DNA from: Dioszegia crocea
Lineage: Eukaryota; Basidiomycota; Tremellomycetes; Tremellales; Bulleribasidiaceae
DNA: 64,000 nt
Reading direction: 5' to 3'
Assembly (NCBI GenBank): GCA_001600615.1
Contig: BCKK01000001.1
Span: forward strand, 2,456,369-2,520,368
Shown: piece by piece, positions 43,111-53,909 of the stretch
How the letters are laid out: each line of letters begins with the position of its first letter
Numbering within the stretch: position 1 is the stretch's first letter
Translations under genes and position numbers: made by a program
The notes under the pieces: model-generated
Database searches by the model: none
The model's input: the letters and a program-made list of their open reading frames with translations, nothing else
Told to the model about the DNA's origin: nothing

Positions 43111-45812
43111 ATGATGAATCCTTCCTCCCCTGGTGTCGCCTCGCTCTTCGCGTCCGACTACTCGCTATCCCCAAACCCCTCCCCACCGATCGGCCGCAGC
43201 CCTTCCCCCAACCCCTCCCTGGGCTCTCTCCGTATAGGCCTACGCCAACCCCCTGTTCCCGAGGACATCATGCTGCAACCGATAGCGACGCGCCCCACAG
43301 GTAACGCTGCTCCCCTACCGGTCATCTTCCCTACTCCGCAATCAGCCATGATCAAAGCCTCCCCGGGCGCTGATCCCCTCCAACACTACCAGACTACCTC
43401 TCCGACCAATTCCATGGGCGATCGATACACTAGCGCGCACCCTCGGTCGACGTCCGGACGATATAATCGTAAAGCGAGCACGGTGCAGGAGGTTGCTGAG
43501 GCAGAAGAGGAGCGGGATCAGGTGCAGGTGCTGCTGCACAGTCAGGTTCAGCCACTGGACCTGTCTGATCCATCCCTGGAGGACGTGAAGCGGCTGTCCA
43601 GCGGATATCGAGATTGTGAATCCTGTATGGAGGGTGAGTCAAATTGCAATTCCGGTTCGACCGAGAGGTGTTTGCTGATTCGTTAGGTGGTCTTGGACAC
43701 GAAGTCAAATCCGCATCGTACAAACCAGGAACCGAGAAAGCATACCACCATCTGCAACGTGCGAACGACCTATTTGGCCGAGCCATCATCGCTCGACCGG
43801 GCTATCCCAAGGGCATACTGGCCAAATCCAAAACCCTCATCCAGCTCGCCATGAACTATCAACCACCCAAAGTCGCCTGCCAATCCCTCAAAGAAGCTGT
43901 AACACTCCTCCGCAGTCTCGTTCGCATCGCTCCCAAATCCATTTCGGCACGCGAGGCACTGGCGCAGGCTTGTGCGCTACTCAGCGGCATTATGGCGGAC
44001 TCGGACGATGCAGCGGCCGCAGACGATGCAGCAAGGGTGTGGGAGGGACAGGTGGGATCGCTCGCGAGGGAGGCGCTGGCGCAGCTGGAGGACGTGGCGG
44101 CGGACAAGATGGACAAAATGCGGACGATGCGTCAGAAGGAGGCTGCCGAGCAGGCTCCAGCTATGGCTGAGATGTTCCTTGCACTATCATCAGCCGCCAT
44201 TGCTGTATCTACCCTCGCAACAGACCTACCCACCGTCGATCTGCACATCGAGCTCGCCGAGCAAGCCCTCGATCAAGCTAGTAACATGTCGACTGTTGCC
44301 GCTGCTGCTCGAGTCAAATCCTCCACGTCATCTGCCAATCTCATTACCCGCGTCCAGCTTGCATCTGGTCGATCATCCCTCGAACGACTGCGTCACACCT
44401 TTATCCTCGGTACCGACCTGGACGAAGACGACTTTCGGTCTCTTATGGCGGACATGGCTATGCTTGCTACGGAGTGCCGCGAGCGGGCTGCCAAGCTCAA
44501 GGGGAGCAAAGCGGCGGTCGCGAGCAGCTTGGCGTGGGAGGCAATCAAGCAGCTCGGGGATGCCAAAGTCATGTATGCGAGCCTTTTGAGGTTGGTATGG
44601 CGCAAGCGGAAGCCAATAGGGAGGAAGAGGCCCTCAGACGGGCTGAGAAAGCTCAGCCAACGTACAGGAAGCTACGAGTCGGACATCAAGGAGGAAGAGG
44701 AGGAGGAGGAGGAGGAGGAGGAGGAGAAGGATGGCGGATGGAAACGCAGCTCGTCATACAACTCAACCAACCACATCCTACTTTCGGCATCTCCCCTCGC
44801 CAAGGCCTCGCTCAGCGAGACAGAACGGCGCACATCAGGCGGCTCGTCCTCCTCTCAACCCAAAAGCCCCGGCGCATCTCGGAGAGGCTCACATCTCAAC
44901 CCTTTGCACGAGCACGTCGAGACAAACACCTTCACCCCTCCACCCCCTTCCAACCGTCCGCTCGGCTCGGTCGGCGCTTCTCCTACCTCCATGGCCAGAC
45001 GCGGCTCGTGGTTGCCAGAGGGCTACAATGGTATCGGCCTTCAGGCTCACTCGGCATTCAACGGGGGCCATGCCGGTCGGGCTCGGCGTGCATCTAGCAT
45101 GTCAGCACCCTTGGTCGGACCGGATGGGATATCAGCTTGGTCACGAAAGGCATCGATCATCTCTCTCGTCAGCGAGGAAGAAAACGCCGGTCTCGTCCCA
45201 TCCGCTCAACTCGCAAACTCCGCTTGGCAACTCCTCGAAGGTGCCATCAAGCAGTACAAGCTTGCCCTCACCCTCCTATCCACCTCTGATCTCCCCACAG
45301 CACACCTCGCCCGAGGCAAGGCTGAGACACTCAACCAAATCGCATATGCCTCTTGGTTCCAGGCCTCTCTTGCAACTCGTGTTGCCATCGCAGCCGAGAA
45401 GCGGACCAGTCTGCTCGTCACAGCCGAGGTCTACGCTACGTGGGCGGCAAGGGAAGTGGGGTGGTCATTCCTGATCGAGGGGACGCAAGAAGCTGCTCAG
45501 GCAGATAGGCGGACAAACTCCTGGCGAGCAGATGAGGCAGGGAAGAGGGCGGTCATGATGTTGGTCAGGACTTGGTGGCATCGGGCTGTCACTACGGAGA
45601 CGATGGACACGGATACCAAGGGTGCTGCGAAGGATGCTGTGGAGGTGGTAGTGAGGCGGATGAGGGACAGGGAGGGCGTCAGAGATGGAGATGTTGCCCG
45701 GTGGAGAGCGTGGTTGGGCAAGAACGAGGGGGAAATGGACGCTGCAGAGGGGCTGTTCTGGAGGAGTGTTAGTAGGATCTTGAGGGGTGGCGCTGGTTTC
45801 GTCATGTCGTAG
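43111..45812 (+). CDS. Large predicted helical-repeat protein, function unknown
   Basis: Two exons (43111-43633, 43687-45812) give 882 aa. The first ~175 residues are Ser/Pro-rich. Then come Ala/Leu-rich helices of TPR-like character, e.g. KAYHHLQRANDLFGRAII, LKEAVTLLRSLVRIAPKSIS and LNQIAYASWFQASLATRVAI. Between two helical halves (about residues 177-500 and 690-880) lies a disordered region with a 12-Glu run and many Ser-rich, basic patches. I do not recognise a named family; an alpha-solenoid scaffold is the best reading. The adjacent in-frame Mets at 43111 and 43114 make the exact start uncertain. Confidence 0.7.
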
Positions 45813-45930
45813 GGTTTGGACATTTATCATCATACTTAAGTAGACCTCTTCGTATAATCAATAGCATATTGGCTCTCTGATGTCAAAATTCGCATCTAAC
45901 AGATATTCTTATCGGATGGAGCCGTTCAAG

Positions 45931-46873
45931 CTACTGCAGACTGATCGCCATTCCACCATCGACCAGCAGACTTGCCCCATTCACATATGCGGCAGCATCC
46001 GATGCCAGGAACAGCGCAGGGCCCGCGAGATCCTCAGGTACACCTAATCTTCCCAAGGGTACACGGCGCTCCTGGTCTGCACGCTTAGCTGGGTCGGCCA
46101 GATCCTCTTTGTTGATGTTGGTTTCGATTGTTCCTGCTCATCAGCGTTACTCTAGTTGCGGTCTACGACGGGGAAGGAGACTCACCAGGCAAGACTGAAT
46201 TACACCTGATCCCCATTGGTCCCAAAGCGATCGCGCAGCTCTCCATCAGACTTTTGACACCTGCCTTTGTCGGCGTGTAGTGGCACTGTTCCCCGCCGCC
46301 CATGAGGGCTGAGATGCTCGAGACAGCAACAATTGCTCCTCCTCTTGGCGACTCCTGTTTTGCCATTTGGTTGGCTACTGCCTGCGTGACGTAGAATGCG
46401 CCGTTGAGGTTGACGTCCTGTACTCGTCTCCACAAGGGCGCTGGAAGATCGAGGAAAGTGTGAAAGGGGCAGATACCGGCGTTGGATATGAGGACATCTA
46501 TACGGGAGAAGGCTGATACTCCAGCTTTTACGATCTGCCCGTTAGTTGAAGGTGTGGTTAAAATTAAATGACACTCACTGCCGATGCTGTCTCTTGCTCT
46601 GCAATGTCTCCAGGTACGATGACCGTCTTTGCTCCCAAATCTCTACATGCCTTCTCTACCTCGTTGATGTCAGACTGAGTCGACTCTCCAAGGTGGTGCA
46701 AGATCAGGTTGGCCCCGTTGCGCGCTGCCCCTGATATATCAGTGAATGTCAAGATAATGTCGGATTAGTACATCAAAGATAGACGGGAACACACCTATGG
46801 CGATAGCTCTACCTATACCAGTCGAACACCCAGTCACGGCGACAATTTTGCCGGGTAGTAGATTGAAAGCCAT
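45931..46873 (-). CDS. LRA1: L-rhamnose 1-dehydrogenase (SDR)
   Basis: Four exons (46873-46795, 46730-46579, 46534-46186, 46133-45931) give 260 aa. It is a classical SDR: TGCSTGIGRAIAIG cofactor loop, ISNAG, and the Ser-Tyr-Lys set in VSSISALMGGGEQCHYTPTKAG. The strings AARNGANLILHHLGE, SRIDVLISNAGICPFH, IRCNSVLPGTIETNINKEDL and the terminal LVDGGMAISLQ match the fungal NAD(P)-dependent L-rhamnose 1-dehydrogenases. The enzyme oxidises L-rhamnose to L-rhamnono-lactone, step one of the non-phosphorylated fungal rhamnose pathway. Its divergent partner encodes the dehydratase of the third step, which strengthens the call. Confidence 0.9.
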
Positions 46874-47249
46874 TCTAGCAGGAGACGGCGAAGTGAGACT
46901 TCGGGTGCAGGATGCAGATAGGATGGAATCAGTCGTCAAGTCTCTAGCCTATCCTAGTTACCTCTGAAGACCTCAGCCAGTCTATACCTTATGCTTAGTA
47001 GATTGTTCAGGATGCATGCTAGGGTGGGTTCAAAGACAGCCGGAACAAGTTCGTGCCGAGGTTACCGGGCCGATAAGGAGCCGACACCCGGTATCTCGGC
47101 GTAACTCTTACACCGGGGCATCTTTGCTGCGCCCACTCTGCGCCCACTTGTCCCAAGACCGACCCCATATACAAAGCAGGCAAAGTCAAGATCCGCCCGC
47201 TACAACCCTTCCCTCTTCACATCATCAATCCCTTGAAAATCTATCAACA
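46874..47249. promoter_or_regulatory. Divergent rhamnose-gene promoter with central inverted repeat
   Basis: 376 bp between the starts of LRA1 and LRA3. An imperfect inverted repeat lies almost at its centre: left arm 47055-47069 (GCCGAGGTTACCGGG), right arm 47087-47100, whose complement is GCCGAGATACCGGG, separated by 17 nt containing GATAAG. Both arms carry CGG/CCG triplets typical of Zn2Cys6 regulator sites. That it binds a rhamnose-responsive activator is inference. Confidence 0.6.
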
Positions 47250-48827
47250 ATGCCCAAGACATGGCCCACAATCGTAAGTTCTACCCGTCTGATACCCAAT
47301 CCTCAGCTCATCACCACAGACAAAGCTGGAGACTTTCATCCCCAGCGCCAATGGCTCTGGCGGTGACTACCATCGGTGAGTCTACATGGTCCGATAAGAC
47401 GGTTCAAGCTGACTCCACTAGTCAGAACACCGATCACTGGAGTGCGTCTTGCAGCTCACTGAATGCTCCGGGCTCTCGCTGACGTCTTCAGTTGTTCAGG
47501 GCAACATCTCCTGCCCGATGCACAAGTACGACGAGTACCGCTCCTCTCGAACCTCGTGGGGTATCGGAGTGCTCGGATCCATCTTCGTCAAGCTCACTGC
47601 CTCGGACGGGACGATCGGCTACGCCACTGGATTTGGTGGTCCCCCTGCTTGCTGGCTCATTGAGGAGCACTTCAAGCGCTTCGTCATTGGCCAGGACCCA
47701 AGAGACACCAACAAGATCTGGGATATGATGTGGAGGGCCAGCATGTTCTACGGAAGGAAGGGTGAGCTTAAAATCCCGGACTATGCTGATGTACAGGTTT
47801 GCCCCTCGCCGCTCTTTCGGCGGTCGACCTCGCCATCTGGGATTTGCTCGGCAAGATCCGCGGAGAGCCCGTCTACAAGATGATCGGTGGTCGCACCAAG
47901 AAGGATATCCCCTTGTACCTCACTGGTCCTCGTCCTGAAGTTGCCAAGGAGCTCGGTTTCTGGGGTTCCAAGGTCGCACTCCCCCACGGCCCGTCTGACG
48001 GACACGAGGGTATCCGCAAGAACGTCGAGTACTTGCGTCAGTGCAAGGAGGCTGTCGGACCCGACTACCCCGTCCAGGTCGATTGCTACATGAGTCTGGA
48101 TGTTCCCTACACCATTGCCCTTATCAGAGTGAGTTGTATGGAACATATTTACATCTCTCCCTTGCTGACAAGATAGGCTACAGAAAAGGCCGGCGTGGAA
48201 ATCAACTGGTGGGAAGAGGTCCTTCACCCCGATGACTTTGACGGGCACGTCAAGCTCAAGGAGGCTCTCCCTCACGTCAAATTCACCACCGGCGAGCACG
48301 AATACTCCAAGTGAGCTGATTTGGATTTCGACTTGGAGGGACCAGCTGATTTGTCAGATACGGTTTCCGAAAACTGATTGAGAACCGCGCGATCGACATC
48401 ATTCAGCCCGACGTCATGTGGCTCGGTGGTCTCACCGAACTCATCAAGGTCGCCGCCATGGCTGCCGCATACGATATCCAGGTCGTCCCCCACGGATCTG
48501 GCCCTTACTCTTTCCAGGCTATTATGACATTCACCAACTCTGACTTCTGCGAGTACATTGTGAGTCGCTCTCCTTGCTGTTCCGGTCCTCGCTGACAGTA
48601 AGGCAAACTCACCCGATGGCAAATCAGTTCACCCCTCGTTCGGTAACCTCTTCACGAACGAAGTGCTCCCTGTCAATGGCCGAGTCGACCTGACCGACGA
48701 ACCAGGATTCGGTCTGACGCTCAACCCGGATGCAGAGCTCGTCCCTTACAGCCACTTCTGGAAGCCCAGTCACGGACTCGGCGCCGCAGGAGAAGGCGAG
48801 GATGATGATGGGAAGAAGAAGGCTTAA
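47250..48827 (+). CDS. LRA3: L-rhamnonate dehydratase (enolase superfamily)
   Basis: Eight exons (47250-47273, 47320-47375, 47422-47441, 47492-47761, 47797-48128, 48177-48310, 48358-48559, 48603-48827) give 420 aa. It matches the rhamnonate-dehydratase branch of the mandelate-racemase group: SCPMHKYDEYRSSRTSWGIG, GIGVLGSIFVKLTASDG, LAIWDLLGKIRGEPVYKMIGG. The metal ligands are Asp219 (QVDCYM), Glu247 (WWEEVLHPDD) and Glu274 (TTGEHEYS); His324 (VVPHGSGPYS) is the expected base. It dehydrates L-rhamnonate to 2-keto-3-deoxy-L-rhamnonate. The other pathway genes (lactonase LRA2, aldolase LRA4) are not in the window. Exon 3 is only 20 nt. A Glu/Asp/Lys tail (GEDDDGKKKA) ends the protein. Confidence 0.93.
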
Positions 48828-49291
48828 GGTTTAGGGAGGGCTTTCCCTTGCGCGATTGAATTAGCTGCTATGCAATCCTTGTATTCCGAGCCATGCCCTT
48901 GCCTTTCCTGATGACCCAGAGGCTGTATATGGCCGAATGCATGAGCCTCGATGCTTTTGCTCTTGGTCCCAAGTTCATCTATACTATGAAACACCCTTAC
49001 GTGATGGAACTGAAGGGTAACGTAAACGCTGTGCCATTAACCCGTCACCTGCTCGGAGCTCGGTCACACAGCGCTGCTCTTTCCTCCTTTGTCAGCGGTG
49101 CAACATCACTCAAAAGTCCAGTCAGATCTGCCCAGAAAGGCAGAATCGAGGAGTATCGATCGTAAAGGCGTGACTAGTTGCCGCTGTCGGTCATATCCTC
49201 GGGCCTCGACTCCACCTGATAGATTTGCCACCCGCTTAGCAGGGATCGTACCGGACGATTGTGTCTGCGACAGCAGCTTCTCCTCTTCATT
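48828..49291. other. Gene-free stretch
   Basis: 3' flank of LRA3 and promoter of the next plus-strand gene. A 90-codon plus ORF at 48893-49165 has no supporting signal. Confidence 0.4.
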
Positions 49292-50578
49292 ATGCCTCTC
49301 CATGGAGTTGGGCTTATCGTGGGCGGGACTATCGCGGTCATCGGTTCAGGATATGCGTTCAAAAAGGTGAGCAGCACAGCCAGTCGGTCAGCCCAACCAC
49401 CATCTTCACACCGGATCCGGGCGCGCTATACTTCCCGTCGACTCGGCTGACATCAACAGTTCATCTACGATCCCCATCTCGCGCACTACGTCGAAGCTTT
49501 CATCGCTCAACACAACCTCCTTCCAAATCTAAACCCAGCTACCCCGTCTCCAGCCCGACAGGACGCTCGCCGCGGGACCCCTATCCCAGTCCCCGCCACC
49601 ACTTCAGCGACCTCATCGGCGCGTCAGCCAAACCTTACCAACCTGCGCCGGCGCCGATCCACTCGCGATCGCGATGTAGAGGGTATCGAGATGGAGCTAG
49701 AGATTACTAGACCACTATTGTGGTCTGGCGGGCGGGACGAGTATTGCCTTGACTCAGATGACCTGGATGATTGGGGCAAGATCAGGAGGGAGACGATCCA
49801 GGTCAGCGCCAGTGATAGGATGGCGCAAAGGCCTCTCCCAGCCTTGCCATTGGGGGTGGCTCACGGCACGGATACCTCGATCGCCCATAACCTTGTCGAC
49901 CTAAATCACGATCTCGTGCAACATGCCAAACATGACATACCGAGTCAGGCGTATGAGATCCGCTCAATCATCTTCGACCGTGACGAACGGTCATCATCCC
50001 CTCTTCCATCTTTACCCACCGAGAATGCCAGCATATCAGAGACGGTCTCGCAAGCCCCCGTACCATACACTCCTTCTGGCATGGCGGATCCAGCGAGCCT
50101 TGCGAACTCGATTTCCTCCATCACCGTCCGATCTCGGCCGTCCGCGCTGTCTGACAGCTGGTCAGTCAGCGCACTCGGGCTGGATCCAACTGAGGGTATA
50201 AACCCTTTCTCAGACCCAGTTGTCGTCAGGCCTGAGACTGCGCAAAGCGTCTACAGCGACTACATCGATGCCGAAACGTACAGCCCCAACGATGATCGAG
50301 CGGCGTCACCCATGCTTGCTTTCCCCTACACAACAGCTCCTATCCCCCAGCATACAAATTCATCAGCCACTCCATTGACTACCGAGGCGGTCGCGAGGCA
50401 CGACGGCGGGATGGCGGTTGAGCTGGGCATGTCATACATTCGGCTTCATACTCCCGCCATCCCTGAGATTGTTGCGAACGGCGAGGTCGGACCTGGACCT
50501 AAGCGCGGACCGATGAGCGTTGTCAGTCTTAGCGAGAGCGAGGGGGCGCGATCGGATGCCGAGTGGGAGGCTATTTGA
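49292..50578 (+). CDS. Unrecognised protein with N-terminal membrane segment
   Basis: Two exons (49292-49366, 49460-50578) give 397 aa. The first 25 residues (VGLIVGGTIAVIGSGYAFKK) form a hydrophobic helix ending in lysines, i.e. a signal anchor with a short outside or lumenal end. FIYDPHLAHYVEAFIAQHN follows. The remainder is disordered, Ser/Pro- and acid-rich, with an Arg-rich patch (LRRRRSTRDRD) near residue 100. No enzymatic domain is seen. The splice joins the anchor to the rest in frame; family unknown. Confidence 0.65.
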
Positions 50579-50722
50579 GGAGTGCTGCAACGAGGAGTGT
50601 ATAAGCTGTATTTTGGCGTTGTGTATCGATATATTTAGTTAGAATGATAAACCTTTTGTAGCGGATATGTATGTAAGACGGCTTGGAGAGACCGAAGGGA
50701 AAGGCAAGTTTGCATGTTCCCC

Positions 50723-53242
50723 TCATGTGTCTGTAGGTATCGGCAGGAACTGGCCAATGATGACGCTCGGTAAATCGAAAACCTGCCCAATCAGCCATGA
50801 CAGTGCGAGACCTGAAACGACTCACATCTCGCCGTATAGTGTAGCAGCAGGAGCAAGCCAGCTTGATTTCGCCAGCTTCCAGCGTCGTGGGCTGAAAGAA
50901 GTTCTGCGTGGTGTTTTCGAAGGCGTGCACCGAGAAATTCTCCCAGTACGATATGGCGCTGAGAAATGTCAGCGAGAATCCGTGTCTGGGTGCTTTTAGC
51001 GGAAGGAAGGGCTCACGACTGCTTTGCAAATAGCTGATAGATATATGTCCTCCCAGTCAGTAACTCGTCCTGCTGTTTGCCAATCAATCCGCAAAACTCC
51101 GGATTGGCATACACCAGCTCGCCAGTCCGTCGCCAAACAGCTGTAGGTGTGGCCGAGTAGGAAATAAGCTTTTCAAGTTCCTGCATGTAAGCGCGGAACC
51201 TCAATGCAAGGGGGTCCCAAAATGTCCCAGGGGATCAGAGCAACTTACGATTAATGTCCGCTGGAACGACCTTTCGAGGAAAATCTCATCTTCCTCGCTC
51301 ATCGGCATTCTGAAGAGGGTCAGTCTATTGCCTTTATGATTTGTATCGAGATGACCTACTGCAGAGCGATCAAGCTGGGCCGAAACACGGCCAGCGCTTT
51401 CACAACTCTCAGCACTTCCTTCTGCTGATAATTCCTCGAGATGTGCTCCATCAGACGATGATAACCCTCAGTGTAATCACTAAAGTGATCAGCTTCTTTC
51501 CTCATTCAGTGTCAACTGGAGCAAATTTTGCAAGTCCACGTACAACGGCTTGACAACACTGTGGTAGACCTCTGCACCAGACTTCAACCTCCCGTGCCTG
51601 CCGACACCAGCTTGACCTCCTCCACCCCAAACATTCATTTCGCCCTGCTCATGTCTGCCTCCAATAGAACTTCTGCTTGCTCTTGTCCTCTCTGATTCCA
51701 CACCGTTACCTGATGGACTGCCAGCCCAGCCGGTCCATGGCGGTTGTCCCATACCCTGTGCTGAGGAAGCCGATAAGTGAGCATCCTGGCCATTTCGGCT
51801 GGAGTACGGATCCGTATTCAGGCCCGGATGCAGCGAGCCAGATTGGTTGGACGCAGTAGGCCAATTTGGGCTGATGAGTGCCTGTTGCGAGTTGGCCGGG
51901 TAGCGTTGGTTTGGATTGGAGTGAGAGGTGGAAAAGTTTGGCTGGCCACTGATCATGGACATGGCTGCAGGCGGGAGTGTCGATGTAGGCGAGTGAAGGG
52001 AGTTGGACAAATATGGGTTGTGGGATTGTTGTGGTTGGAGAGAGTCGAAAGAGAGTGAATTGTCTCCGGGGATGTCGAATGGGTATACAGGCGACATTGA
52101 ATTGAGCATCGAGTCGAGCATCTGGTATTCGTTGCTCGCTGATGTACCGAAGTCTGCAAATGATCAGCTACCCAACAATCATCGAGAAGATGAAGCACTG
52201 ACCATATCCCTCGTTACCGTACATATTCATGACACCTGTATCCGCCCAAAGCCCCTCTCCAGTCTCTGTTCCACGACCCAGACCAATGTCCACACCGCGA
52301 TCCGGACCTAGACCGCGAGTACCAGGTGAATCAGCACTCGAATCACCGGCAATCATAGGCGGTGCGAGCCACAGATCGTCCTCCACACCGATATTCGCCA
52401 ATGTGGGGTTGGGGTGTGACTGCAGCTGGGCAGCATGTGGGTGTGGGGGCGCAGAAGGAGGCGGGACTGATGGAGGAGTGTGATGAGGCAAGCCGAAATG
52501 AGGTTGGTGCTGGTCCGAGGTCCGATGAGTTGAGCTGGCTGCTGGAGAGATGGAAGCGTTGGGTCCGTTCAAATTATGAGGGTCTGATCGAGTGAGTATA
52601 AACCGAAGGGCGGGGACAGCTTGACCTACCCGAAGCATCCTCCATCTCCCCCTCCATCAGGTACTTTGCCTTCTTCCTCACGCCCTCGACACACTGATCG
52701 GCTATTCCCTTCTTGACACATCGTGTACAAGGACGTTCTAACCAATCAGTCTCTCCACCCTGGATACTCCATTTGCCCAAATTTGACTCACTCTCATCAC
52801 ACGTCAAGTGGCTGCGCTGGCATACCAAACAAGCCTTAGCCACCTTCTTCCTCTTCCCATCGCCATCTCTCTTCCTCCTGACTTTCGCTGACGCTGAGGC
52901 TCCGCCCTGCACAGAAGATCCCGGCGCGAGCTGCTGCGGCGCCTGCTGTGCGGCTTTCGCCTTGTCGACTGCTGGCCTCGGTGGTCCAGCTACAGCTCTG
53001 CCTCGCAGAGACCCTGAGCCTGAGCCAGATGCTCCGTTCCGCGACGGAGCAGACGCTAGAGGTTGCATGCTGAAGGCACCAGCAGACCCATTTGGCATCA
53101 TTTCGCCGTGGGAAGATGCGTCCGAACCCTCAGTGCCGGATGATCTGGAGTGTGATCTGGAGCGGGGGTATGGCGCAAGTGCGGGTTGACCAGCTATGGA
53201 TGTTGACGAAAGTGACCAGGGCTGCGGGAGCCGGGTGTCCAT
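50723..53242 (-). CDS. ERT1: Zn2Cys6 transcription factor with PAS domain, ERT1/AcuK family
   Basis: Nine exons (53242-52792, 52737-52630, 52583-52203, 52153-51544, 51479-51360, 51309-51249, 51180-51017, 50958-50826, 50782-50723) give 695 aa. The zinc cluster is [24 protein letters not shown] followed by [15 protein letters not shown], as in Ert1/AcuK. The middle is Ser/Pro/Gln-rich. The C-terminal ~200 residues match the family throughout: [98 protein letters not shown] and [19 protein letters not shown]. These proteins activate gluconeogenic and alternative-carbon genes. The start at 53242 (MDTRLPQPW) is chosen over an upstream in-frame Met at 53563. Intron 1 (54 nt) interrupts the zinc cluster and is stop-free and in frame. 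Confidence 0.93.
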
Positions 53243-53909
53243 CTCCGAGCAAGCAGGTCTTGGTCGGAGTTTAGATGGCCCTGGGAATTTGGCTAATGTG
53301 ATGGGTCGGCGATACCTCCCGCCCAAGATAATTGCACTCTGTCGAGAGAGGTGCAGAGTCTGGTGATGAAGGTGGGGACGAGGGAAGTGTTTGGTCTGAC
53401 CGGTTGAGATCAAATCGAGGCGTCTGATACTGTTGACAGATGTGCGGGACGCAGAGGACGGTTGAGTCGATGATGCAGAGTGATCGTCAAACTCTCGGGC
53501 GTCGCAGCCGGTATGCACGGCGGGATTGGAGCTGTGTACAACGCAGCAGTCTCTATCCTGCAAGTCTGTCGGATGCGTATGAACAGGATGGCCACTAGTG
53601 AAGATAAAGGCGGATGGTCGCCTCGTAACTCAAAGGCACCGCGCGCACCCCGCGGGCCGATTCCGCCGGACCAGGCCACGTCCACCTCACCTGTGGGTGT
53701 GATAGATCCTCTCAGCAACATTACATGGGGAAAAACCTCTCGTATCTTTGTGATGTCCTATAAACAGAACTATGGTTACAAATTTGTATCTACATATGAA
53801 CGCTCCGGGAGATTGTCACAGCGTGTTCTTATGACCTTTCCCGTTTTCTCAACAATCCGCGCCCTCCGTCTAGTCATGATATCCTGCCGAGTGCGCATAG
53901 TCCGACTCG
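53243..53909. other. Gene-free stretch
   Basis: Promoter/5' leader of ERT1 and 3' flank of the next minus-strand gene. The ERT1 frame stays open to 53563, so a longer N-terminus is not excluded. Nothing else supported. Confidence 0.4.

Noticed and set aside
44690..44730. GAG/GAA repeat considered as an expanded microsatellite
   Set aside because: Encodes an in-frame poly-Glu tract in a disordered region; ordinary for such proteins.
43970..45474. Several long plus-strand ORFs in other frames inside the helical-repeat gene
   Set aside because: Low-complexity shadows of the 882-aa frame, which is longer and has a consistent intron.
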